DNA of 64,000 nucleotides from JAGNGI01 sp035448825 (GTDB lineage: Bacteria > Fidelibacterota > UBA2242): the NCBI GenBank assembly GCA_035448825.1, contig DAOTJS010000003.1, positions 62,001-126,000 on the forward strand, given 5' to 3'. The translations under genes were made by a program, and so were the position numbers. Positions within the stretch are counted from its first letter, which is position 1. Each line of letters starts with the position of its first letter. Shown in pieces: positions 18,536 through 25,379 of this stretch. Below the pieces are notes generated by a model that saw nothing but the letters and a program-made list of their open reading frames with translations, searched no databases and was not told the DNA's origin.

Positions 18536-19590
18536 AACTCCTCAAAATTGTATTGTAGTACTTTTCGACAGGTTTCACCAATTACGAGCCGTGATGGTAT
18601 GATAATATGTTGTTCGCTACGTTTTTCCGGCAAATGCAATTCATCCAATAGCAGATTAAAGGCTTTCTCACCGATAGCGCTGGCCGGTTGATCCATAAAA
18701 GTCAATGCCGGTGACAGATAACGATTAAATTGACCACCTCCAAAACAAACTATGTCAATATCGCCGGGAATTTTCAGCCCAAGTTCGCTAGCGGCTTCGA
18801 AAACACCGAGCGCTACCGGAAAGGTTACGGCGAATATCAATTCCGGCAAATCTTTAGTCTCAGCTATTTTCTTTAAAGCTTCATATCCGGCTTGCTCACC
18901 AAAACCACCTTCGATAATCCAATCTTCGCGAATCGGCAGATTATTCTCGGACAACGCCTGCCGAAAACCGGCCTGGCGTTCGTATCCAATATTGGTGTGA
19001 CTGTAACCGGCGAAATGGGCAATTTTGCGATATCCGGCTTTGATGACATAATTTGTCAGGCGCGCCGCCGCCGCGCGGTCATCGGTTACAACGTAATTAC
19101 CTTCCAAACCAGATGGTATCCGGTCGAAAAATACGATCGGCACACCGCGCTGTTTAATATCTTGAAAAATACTGACGTCAGTCGTGTTCTCGGTGACCGA
19201 AACTAATAAGCCCTCAACTCGCATTGCCAATAAAGTCTGGATGTGTTTGAGTTCATATTCCGGATTTTCCTGTGATACGGTCATAATTATGTCGTACTGA
19301 CTGGCATTGGCGGCATTGTAAATTGATTCGATACAGGTGGCAAAAAAGTAATGTGCCAGCTTAGGTACGACCAAACCGATTGTCCGTGAACTTCTAGCCG
19401 AAAGATTGCGGGCGATGAAATTCGGCACATAACCCAATTTAGTGGCCAGCGCCTGAACCTCGCGCTTAGTGGCTAATCCAATATCCGGGTGATCCCGCAA
19501 AGCCTTAGAAACAGTGACCTTGGACACCTTCAATTGGCGAGCAATGTCATCCAGGGTAACGTTTGGCGATTTTTTCGGCGGTTTATTCAC
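18532..19590 (-). CDS. LacI-family transcriptional regulator
   Basis: 352 residues. The N-terminal helix-turn-helix is VTLDDIARQLKVSKVTVSKA, with the hinge helix PNFIARNLSARSS near 55-67. The ligand domain follows, with TIGLVVPKLAHYFFA and VPIVFFDRIPSG. It is first in the hexuronate operon and overlaps uxaC by four bases, so it probably represses its own operon and responds to a uronate or an intermediate. A perfect inverted repeat 16 bp before its start codon is the likely operator. Confidence 0.93.
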   Translation of the reverse strand: MNKPPKKSPNVTLDDIARQLKVSKVTVSKALRDHPDIGLATKREVQALATKLGYVPNFIARNLSARSSRTIGLVVPKLAHYFFATCIESIYNAANASQYDIIMTVSQENPEYELKHIQTLLAMRVEGLLVSVTENTTDVSIFQDIKQRGVPIVFFDRIPSGLEGNYVVTDDRAAAARLTNYVIKAGYRKIAHFAGYSHTNIGYERQAGFRQALSENNLPIREDWIIEGGFGEQAGYEALKKIAETKDLPELIFAVTFPVALGVFEAASELGLKIPGDIDIVCFGGGQFNRYLSPALTFMDQPASAIGEKAFNLLLDELHLPEKRSEQHIIIPSRLVIGETCRKVLQYNFEEL

Positions 19591-19606
19591 TATTTTTCCA
19601 TCATAT

Positions 19607-19634
19607 ACTTAACCGTTAACTTTATCGGTTAAGT
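19607..19634. promoter_or_regulatory. candidate LacI-type operator
   Basis: Perfect inverted repeat: ACTTAACCG, ten bases, CGGTTAAGT. The left half also contains TTAACCGTTAA, itself symmetrical around one base. It lies between a TTGACA box and the regulator start codon, where a repressor would block transcription of the operon. Confidence 0.65.
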
Positions 19635-19663
19635 AAAATGCAAATATTTTTCCAAATTGTCAA
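19635..19663 (-). promoter_or_regulatory. candidate promoter of the hexuronate operon
   Basis: On the minus strand a perfect TTGACA (19663-19658) is followed 17 bases later by CATTTT, a weak -10 box. The operator repeat starts immediately downstream. The -35 match is strong; the -10 match is poor, so this is tentative. Confidence 0.4.
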
Positions 19664-19825
19664 GTTATTTTTTTTGTGATTTTTTCAATATTTACTGATT
19701 TTATATGATAAGTTGTTAATAATCCATGTAATATTGTACTGAACAAACTTTGTGTGGATTGCCATTCCGCCGTTACGTGACACGTTCTGGAAGGAAATCC
19801 CGCCGAATCAATGACATGTTACACG

Positions 19826-19853
19826 CCCGCCTGACTGGCGTAAGACAGGCAGG
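19826..19853. repeat. GC-rich palindromic element, copy E
   Basis: Reads CCCGCCTGAC...GACAGGCAGG with arms GCCTG and CAGGC, the same family as the four copies inside the ISL3 remnant at 1605-2191, here in intergenic DNA. Confidence 0.65.
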
Positions 19854-19892
19854 TTAAAACGGTTATTCATTTATAACTTTTATTCCCCGAAT

Positions 19893-19937
19893 ACTCCGAA
19901 GGCTCCGGAGGTCTCTGGTGAGAGAGTCCCTACCGGA
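19893..19937. repeat. ACTCCGAAGG hairpin repeat, copy 1
   Basis: Begins ACTCCGAAGGCTCCGGAGG and continues TCTCTGGTGAGAGAGTCCC. Related copies occur at 62463-62508 and 62589-62665, sharing ACTCCGAAGG, GTCTC and GAGAGAGTCCC words. Confidence 0.6.
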
Positions 19938-19986
19938 GAATTCGTGGGCAATTCTGAACCTGAAGCCTGTTTCCCGTCTGAATTAT

Positions 19987-21180
19987 TTATTCGCTGGCGA
20001 AGCTATCGAAATATCCCTGAATGTGCACCACTGGCGTGCCTTTATCACCGCTTCCGGAAGTTAGGTCGCACAACGAACCAATTAGATCGGTCAACCGACG
20101 CGGCGTCGTCCCCTGAGATTCCATAGAGCCCACCAGATTCTCTTTCTTATTACGGATTTGTTTGGCAATAGCTTCGTCTAAAGCCTGACCAGCAAGGCCG
20201 GCGAATTGATTATCGGCGAGATATTTCAGTTTTAATTCATTGGGAGTGCCTCTCAAGCCGGCGGTGTAGGCCGGAGAAACTACAGGATCCGCTAATTCCC
20301 ATATTTTCCCAACCGGGTCTTTGAAAGCGCCGTCGCCGTAGATCAATACTTCCACCGTTTTCTCAGTTTTCTCTTTAAAGATTTGTTGAATGCGATCTAC
20401 CACCGGTTGGCAATTACGGGGAAATAACTTCACTGTTTCTTCGGTGGCTTTGTTCGAACCGAGCAATCCATATTCCGGATTATAACCACTGCCGTTCACA
20501 GGTTTTGATAAAATTTCATCGAGGCTATAGACTTTCTCGGCACCAGCGGCAATTAATTGTCGTTTGGTTCGCGCTCGGGTGTGAATGTCGGAAGCCAGAA
20601 CCTTTTTCGTATATGACAGAATTGTTTTAGGCTGATTGGAAAAAATTATGGTGCATTCGGCTTTTTCTCCCTCGATCAATGACCGATAATAAGAAATGTA
20701 ATCTATACCGGTGAAAGGATGACAGCATTGACCGAACAATTGTTGGAACTGAGCTTCGGTAAAATTATCGCTCCACAGATTAACGTTGTTTTTATCAATT
20801 AAGTCCGGATCCATCAATTGATTGCCGACTTCATCGCAAGGATAACTGAGTTGCAGAACGATATGTTTGGCACTACGGGCAATGCCTTTGAGTAAAATAG
20901 CATAGCGGTTACGACTAAGTATCGGAAATACAACTCCCAGGCAGTCACCGCCGAATTTTGCCTTCAAATCGGTTGCGATGGCATCTACCGAAACATAATT
21001 GCCCTGGGCGCGCGCGACGACCGATTCGGTAATTCCCACTACATCCCGATCGCGAATGGAAAATTTCTCGGCGTCCGCAGCCTGGAGAACGCTCGCTACC
21101 ACCATTTCTTCGATCGCATCACCCTGGCGCACAACCGGCATGCGAATTCCTCTAACTACAGTTCCAACATAACGTTTCAT
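19987..21180 (-). CDS. coenzyme F420-0:L-glutamate ligase-like protein (CofE domain)
   Basis: 397 residues related to the F420 gamma-glutamyl ligase family, which adds glutamate to F420-0 using GTP. Seen motifs are VVRGIRMPVVRQGD, RDRDVVGITESVVARAQGNY, GVVFPILSRNRYAILLKGIA, the region HPFTGIDYISYY, and GDGAFKDPVGKIWELADPVV. A longer variant of this kind is common in bacteria with no F420, where its job is unknown. No cofC, cofD, cofG or cofH is in the window. GAGGAG precedes the ATG. It is separated from the operon by about 400 bp and stands alone. Confidence 0.8.
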   Translation of the reverse strand: MKRYVGTVVRGIRMPVVRQGDAIEEMVVASVLQAADAEKFSIRDRDVVGITESVVARAQGNYVSVDAIATDLKAKFGGDCLGVVFPILSRNRYAILLKGIARSAKHIVLQLSYPCDEVGNQLMDPDLIDKNNVNLWSDNFTEAQFQQLFGQCCHPFTGIDYISYYRSLIEGEKAECTIIFSNQPKTILSYTKKVLASDIHTRARTKRQLIAAGAEKVYSLDEILSKPVNGSGYNPEYGLLGSNKATEETVKLFPRNCQPVVDRIQQIFKEKTEKTVEVLIYGDGAFKDPVGKIWELADPVVSPAYTAGLRGTPNELKLKYLADNQFAGLAGQALDEAIAKQIRNKKENLVGSMESQGTTPRRLTDLIGSLCDLTSGSGDKGTPVVHIQGYFDSFASE

Positions 21181-21574
21181 CTGATCGGTCTCCTCATTAA
21201 ATTGACATAAATTTATTATTTAGAGAATGTGTACGTAAAATTTGTCCCAGCTTGGGATCGGTTTACATTTCCCTTATTTCGGTAAAAAATTCACAATTTC
21301 ACAGGTTCTGGCTTTTTATTGCCAGAGTGATTTTAGGTAATTTTTGGTTGTTAAATCAATAAAAAAATGTAAAAATTGATATTCCATCTAAAAAATCAAA
21401 GGGGTAAAGGCATTTGTGAGTAATCTCCAGTTCGTAATCCTTGATTACTTTTTACCGGATTTCAGAAATTTCAGCAGATTAGGAAATAATTGATTAATTT
21501 TCAGTAAATAGCGCTTAATTTTCTTATTGAGTTTGGTTCGTTTACAAATAATTCAAAATAATCAGGAGTGAAAG
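21181..21574. other. divergent intergenic region
   Basis: Lies between the minus-strand CofE-like gene and the plus-strand aldo/keto reductase, so it should hold promoters in both directions. I see no convincing -35/-10 pair; a small GTAATC-CTT-GATTAC dyad lies near 21436-21450. AT-rich. Confidence 0.4.
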
Positions 21575-22558
21575 ATGCAATATCGAGAATTAGGACGTAC
21601 TGGCTGGAAAGTTTCAGCGGTCAGCTTTGGAACATGGGCAATTGGTGGAACGTGGGGCACCGTCAGGGATCAAGAATCACTGGCGGCTCTACACCGGGCG
21701 CTCGACCTTGGAGTAAATTTTTTCGACACAGCTGATGTCTATGGCGATGGACATAGCGAGCGCTTGCTGGCGCGCCTGCGTCGTGAAAGAAGTGAGCCGT
21801 TTTATATTGCCACTAAAGCCGGTCGGCGACTCGATCCGCATATTGCCGGCGGCTATAATCGTAAAAACCTCACCAGTTTCGTTGAACGAAGTTTGAAAAA
21901 TCTCGAGACGGAAACGATTGATCTTTTGCAATTACACTGTCCGCCGACCGAAGTTTATTATATGCCGGAAGTGTTCGACATCCTGGACGATTTGGTCAAA
22001 GCCGGCAAAATTCGATATTACGGCGTGAGTGTGGAAAAAGTCGAGGAGGCTCTCAAGGCGATCGAATTTCCCGGCGTACAAAGTGTGCAAATAATCTTCA
22101 ATATTTTACGGCAAAGACCAGCCGAATTGTTCTTTAAGGAAGCCAAGCGCAAACAGGTCGGAATTCTGGCGCGCGTGCCGCTGGCGTCTGGACTGCTGAC
22201 CGGTAAATTTTCACCGAACAGTACCTTTGAATCCGACGATCACCGTTCTTTCAATCGCCATGGCGAAGCCTTTGACCGCGGTGAAACTTTCTCCGGCCTG
22301 GAGTTCAATGCCGGATTGCAAGTTATCGAGAAACTACGCCCGCTGGTTCCGGAAGGTTTTACGATGACGCAAATGGCTCTACGCTGGATTCTGATGTTCC
22401 CGGAAGTTACCTGCGCCATTCCCGGCGCAAAACGTCCGGAACAGGTCACGGAAAACGCCCTGGCGGCTGACCTGCCGCCGTTACCCGACTCTACGATGCA
22501 AAAAATCCGGGAAATTTACGAGCGCGATGTGCGCCCACACGTGCATCAATATTGGTAA
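21575..22558 (+). CDS. aldo/keto reductase
   Basis: NAD(P)H-dependent oxidoreductase with a TIM-barrel fold, 327 residues. The catalytic tetrad is complete: Asp51 and Tyr56 in NFFDTADVYGDG, Lys81 in YIATKAGRR, His121 in DLLQLHCPP. VEKVEEAL, FNILRQRPAELF and the C-terminal CAIPGAKRPEQV (cofactor phosphate binding) are typical of the YghZ/YdhF-like soluble branch. The substrate is not predictable; the nearby sugar-acid operon is on the opposite strand and separately controlled. CAGGAG precedes the ATG. Confidence 0.93.
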   Translation: MQYRELGRTGWKVSAVSFGTWAIGGTWGTVRDQESLAALHRALDLGVNFFDTADVYGDGHSERLLARLRRERSEPFYIATKAGRRLDPHIAGGYNRKNLTSFVERSLKNLETETIDLLQLHCPPTEVYYMPEVFDILDDLVKAGKIRYYGVSVEKVEEALKAIEFPGVQSVQIIFNILRQRPAELFFKEAKRKQVGILARVPLASGLLTGKFSPNSTFESDDHRSFNRHGEAFDRGETFSGLEFNAGLQVIEKLRPLVPEGFTMTQMALRWILMFPEVTCAIPGAKRPEQVTENALAADLPPLPDSTMQKIREIYERDVRPHVHQYW

Positions 22559-22564
22559 AAAGCT

Positions 22565-22672
22565 ATCGTGACAACAGTACAGATTGGATGCTCATAGAAG
22601 GGTTCTTCCACAGGAGGGATGAAAAAAAATATTTAAAGCAAGACTGAATGAGAGGAAGAAGCAAAGATAGTA
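22565..22672 (+). pseudogene. C-terminal remnant of a four-helix-bundle gene
   Basis: Just upstream of the intact four-helix-bundle gene, one frame reads FKARLNERKKQR then a stop (TAG near 22672). This closely matches the end of the intact neighbour, FKARANERNRQK. The bases before it (GGAGGGATG) match the preceding GGIRERM part with a frame break. It looks like the tail of a second copy that was lost by deletion. Confidence 0.55.
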
Positions 22673-22732
22673 AAAAGATTTTGAATGTGTTGGCAATTTG
22701 TTCGTAGTTAAAAATAAACTAAATTTTTTATA

Positions 22733-23302
22733 GTGAACAACAATCCATCAAATGGCTTTATTCCACCTCACGGTGGTTATCAAAAGTTAATGTCATATCA
22801 AATGGCTGAGATTGTTTACGATGCCACGGTACATTTTTGCGATAAATACATAAACATTCGTTCCCGCACTCATGACCAGATGGTACAGGCAGCCCGAAGC
22901 GGCAAACAAAACATTGCGGAAGGATGCATGGCCTCAGGCATTTCAAAGGAAACTGAAATAAAACTGATTGGTGTTGCAAGGGCCAGTCTTGAGGAACTGC
23001 TGATTGATTATCAGGATTTCCTTCGGGTGAGAGGGTTAAAACTATGGGATAAAAATGACCCGAGGGCACTGGTGATAAGAGAAATTGGAAAAAGAAAGGA
23101 TAGGTCGTATAAGTCATATTCGACTTATTTGAAAAACTCTTCAGAAGAGGTTGTAGCCAATACGATTGTTTGCATTGTTCACCAGACTAACTACCTGCTT
23201 GATCAGCAATTAAGGAGATTGGAAGAGCAATTTATCAAAGAAGGCGGAATACGGGAAAGAATGTTTAAGGCAAGGGCAAATGAAAGAAACCGGCAAAAAT
23301 AA
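22733..23302 (+). CDS. four-helix-bundle protein (23S rRNA IVS-type suffix domain)
   Basis: 189 residues, GTG start. FIPPHGGYQKLMSYQMAEIV followed by QMVQAARSGKQNIAEG and ARASLEELLIDYQDFL is the signature of the four-helix-bundle family first seen in proteins encoded inside 23S rRNA intervening sequences. Such proteins are also common as stand-alone genes in uncultured bacteria; the function is unknown. A fragment of a second copy lies directly upstream. No rRNA is nearby. Confidence 0.8.
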   Translation: MNNNPSNGFIPPHGGYQKLMSYQMAEIVYDATVHFCDKYINIRSRTHDQMVQAARSGKQNIAEGCMASGISKETEIKLIGVARASLEELLIDYQDFLRVRGLKLWDKNDPRALVIREIGKRKDRSYKSYSTYLKNSSEEVVANTIVCIVHQTNYLLDQQLRRLEEQFIKEGGIRERMFKARANERNRQK

Positions 23303-23408
23303 CTTATGTTCTTCTACTTAACCGAATCATGCTCTGGTTCCAAAAATTCCAAAAAAATTCAGGAAGTATTTTATTGACAAAAATAGGGGGTAATAAAGTC
23401 ACTTTTTA

Positions 23409-23438
23409 TTGACAACCGGTTAATAAGAGAATTATAAT
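23409..23438 (+). promoter_or_regulatory. strong sigma-70-like promoter
   Basis: Perfect TTGACA (23409-23414) and perfect TATAAT (23433-23438) with an 18-base spacer. The spacer contains the palindrome AACCGGTT, a possible operator. It points towards the restriction-modification fragment and the HicAB-SecB operon, about 330 bp before hicA. Confidence 0.6.
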
Positions 23439-23523
23439 TTGTTGTAATGTATAGAGATATATTAACAATAATGGAGGGTAAAAAAATTGATTTATATTGG
23501 CAAAGAAAAAAAGAGAGAGGTCG

Positions 23524-23716
23524 CTTCCATTTCTGTATCTGAAATCAATAGTTAATAAGATAAAATCGCTAGTTGATACAATCCTTTCTGCGAAAAAGGA
23601 TAATCCGAAGGCAGGTAACAGCGATCTCTAGAGAGATAAATAAATTGGTGTATGAGTTACAGTGGTCAAATGAGAAAAAAATAGGAATAATTGAGTACAA
23701 AATTGATAATACTTAA
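23524..23716 (+). pseudogene. C-terminal fragment of a restriction-modification enzyme
   Basis: One frame reads LPFLYLKSIVNKIKSLVDTI then LSAKKDNPKAGNSDL. After a frame change at a TAG near 23630 it continues REINKLVYEL...EKKIGIIEYKI and stops at 23714-23716. This order (LVD.IL.AKK.NP, then LEREI..LVYELYGL...I.IIE) is the characteristic tail of Eco57I/TaqI-type restriction-methylation proteins. Only the tail remains and it is frameshifted, so it is a remnant. It lies right before the toxin-antitoxin genes. Confidence 0.65.
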
Positions 23717-23765
23717 AATAATTCTTTGTGTATGCTACTATATTTAGTATCTTTTAGAGGTTTTA

Positions 23766-24059
23766 ATGTCAAAAATTGAAAAAAGAGTTGAAAAGTGGCG
23801 AACTGGAAATCAACCAGTTCCCAAAGAAGAACTTGAAAGTGTCCTTAATCGTTATTTTCCTGGCTGTTGGTCCCTAAGTGGAAAAGGTGGTTCACATATA
23901 TTTAAAATCTCCCATCCTGTGATCGCGCAGATGGCTGATAGTAATCCCGATGGTGATTTAACTATACCGGTATCAAGTGGTCAAAAAGTTAAACCTATAT
24001 ATACAAAAAAGTTAGTAAAAGCAATTGATCTAATTAAACAATCAGGAGAAAAGAAGTGA
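23766..24059 (+). CDS. hicA: HicA-like toxin (mRNA interferase) of a toxin-antitoxin-chaperone system
   Basis: 97 residues. The double-stranded RNA-binding-like HicA fold is marked by GKGGSHIFKI, with the catalytic His44, and the strand-helix LTIPVSSGQKVKPIYTKKLV. HicA toxins cleave mRNA and are usually 60-80 residues; this one has about 25 extra at the N-terminus. AGAGG precedes the ATG. It overlaps the antitoxin by four bases (GTGA), the usual toxin-first order of hicAB. A SecB-like gene follows as third gene. Confidence 0.85.
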   Translation: MSKIEKRVEKWRTGNQPVPKEELESVLNRYFPGCWSLSGKGGSHIFKISHPVIAQMADSNPDGDLTIPVSSGQKVKPIYTKKLVKAIDLIKQSGEKK

Positions 24060-24604
24060 AAAAGGATCTTGATTATTATATGTCCCTCAACTACCCAATT
24101 GAGATTATAAAAATTCCTGAAGAAGAAGGCGGTGGTTATATGGCAACAATTCCACAATTGGGCAGAAATGTATTTGTAGGTGATGGTGAAACTATAGAAG
24201 AAGCAATAAAAATGCTGGATTTCGTAAAGGAGGAATGGTTTAAAACCTATCTTGAACGAGGGCGAGAGATTCCTTTACCTGAAAAACCATGTGATAAAGA
24301 ATACAGCGGAAAATTCATTGTTCGGGTTTCACCTAATTTACATCGTCAATTAGCTGAAGCCGCTAAGAAATCTAATCAGAGCCTGAATCAGTATTTGGTG
24401 GAAATATTAAGCAGTGCATCAATATCAGATGAAATTAAATTGCATCTTGATAAACGTTTAAATGAACTATGTTATAAAATAGAAGCCAGTAATAACGTTA
24501 TGTCAAATTGGGTTTATGAATTCTCATCGAGCCTAAAAGAGCTAGTTAAACCTGATTTTAGGCCTTATGCAGAAACAGGTGAAAGCTTAATAATAAGGAA
24601 TTAA
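24056..24604 (+). CDS. hicB: HicB-like antitoxin with C-terminal extension
   Basis: 182 residues, GTG start overlapping hicA. The N-terminal half is the degenerate RNase H-like HicB fold (IIKIPEEEGGGYMATIPQLG, DGETIEEAIKML). Residues 86-120 are a ribbon-helix-helix DNA-binding domain (KFIVRVSPNLHRQLAEAAKK then SLNQYLVEIL), which normally represses the operon. Residues 121-182 are an extra helical and partly disordered tail absent from ordinary HicB. By analogy with chaperone-addicted antitoxins, this tail may bind the SecB-like protein encoded next; that is inference. Confidence 0.87.
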   Translation: MKKDLDYYMSLNYPIEIIKIPEEEGGGYMATIPQLGRNVFVGDGETIEEAIKMLDFVKEEWFKTYLERGREIPLPEKPCDKEYSGKFIVRVSPNLHRQLAEAAKKSNQSLNQYLVEILSSASISDEIKLHLDKRLNELCYKIEASNNVMSNWVYEFSSSLKELVKPDFRPYAETGESLIIRN

Positions 24605-24605
24605 G

Positions 24606-25028
24606 ATGGAAAAATTTAAACTAAGTGTAAACGAATATAAAAATATTCTTAAGTCAATTCAGTTACAGGAAATTAGTCTAAAAAGTTTGAACGCCAATAA
24701 ATCAGAAGAATTTATTGATAACAAATTAGAATTAAGTTATAAAGAACATGCGAGACATATTTCTGATGAAAAATATATTGTTTTTGATTATAAATTTTCT
24801 TTAGTTGCAAAATCTTCGGTAAAAGAAAAAGCGGCCATTAAGATAGTTGTTGAGTTTGCTATTAAGTATTCCAATCCAGAGAACATTAATATTGATCCAG
24901 AATTCTATGAAATTTTCCCTAATGCTTCTTTAAAGTATATGGTTTGGCCTTATTTCCGAGAAATTGTTCAAAGTATAATTTCTAGAATGAATTTGCCTCC
25001 TTTGACTCTGCCTGCTATAATGTCTTAA
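24606..25028 (+). CDS. SecB-like chaperone of the toxin-antitoxin operon
   Basis: 140 residues, starting one base after the hicB stop. The C-terminal stretch FPNASLKYMVWPYFREIVQS followed by IISRMNLPPLTLP is the hallmark of SecB (family pattern: lFP.aR..is.lv...gfPpl.L.P). The N-terminal half has alternating strands as in the SecB fold (LELSYKEHA, YIVFDYKFSLVAKSS). SecB-like third genes of toxin-antitoxin operons fold and protect the antitoxin. The position directly behind an antitoxin with an extra tail points to that role rather than general secretion. Confidence 0.8.
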   Translation: MEKFKLSVNEYKNILKSIQLQEISLKSLNANKSEEFIDNKLELSYKEHARHISDEKYIVFDYKFSLVAKSSVKEKAAIKIVVEFAIKYSNPENINIDPEFYEIFPNASLKYMVWPYFREIVQSIISRMNLPPLTLPAIMS

Positions 25029-25379
25029 GCATTATTTAAAAACAAATATCGTGTCGAATCCGTTCGTTTGCAGTGATATGATTATTCCCAATCACAATTG
25101 TTGCCCACAATCGGCAATGTTTATTCGGAAAAATTGTTGGTTGTGAATTGAATCCAGCGACTATCTGGATCGAGATGACCGGAAAAGGACATAGTGAATG
25201 TTACAAGCTTGGGTTGATTAGGGCTTCATAATTTGCCGTTTTGGGTTCGAATTGGTTTATTAAATAATCCATCGAATATCCCTCGAATCAGTTTGTGATA
25301 AATATCGCTCTAACTATATGGTTTATATCTAATAAAGTAAGAGATAAGTATCTGTCATCAAAGTATATTAGATAATTTA
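25029..25379. other. AT-rich intergenic region
   Basis: Lies between the convergent SecB-like gene and aspS. I see no gene, tRNA or convincing terminator with a T-run. It marks the right edge of the AT-rich island. Confidence 0.5.

Larger units (their letters stand above)
19664..19986. other. intergenic region with two dispersed repeats
   Basis: No gene is supported here. It holds palindromic element E (19826-19853) and one copy of the ACTCCGAAGG hairpin family (19893-19937). The rest is AT-rich spacer between the operon regulator and the CofE-like gene. Confidence 0.6.

Noticed and set aside
7869..19590. Hidden mannonate dehydratase or KDPG aldolase in the operon
   Set aside because: All space is taken by the eleven genes described, and none shows UxuA or Eda motifs.
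19944..20126. Plus-strand open frame of 60 codons
   Set aside because: It starts in a repeat, overlaps the CofE-like gene antisense and has no protein features.
21527..21555. TTGAGT/TAATTC promoter for the aldo/keto reductase
   Set aside because: Spacing and -10 match are poor and the leader would be very short.
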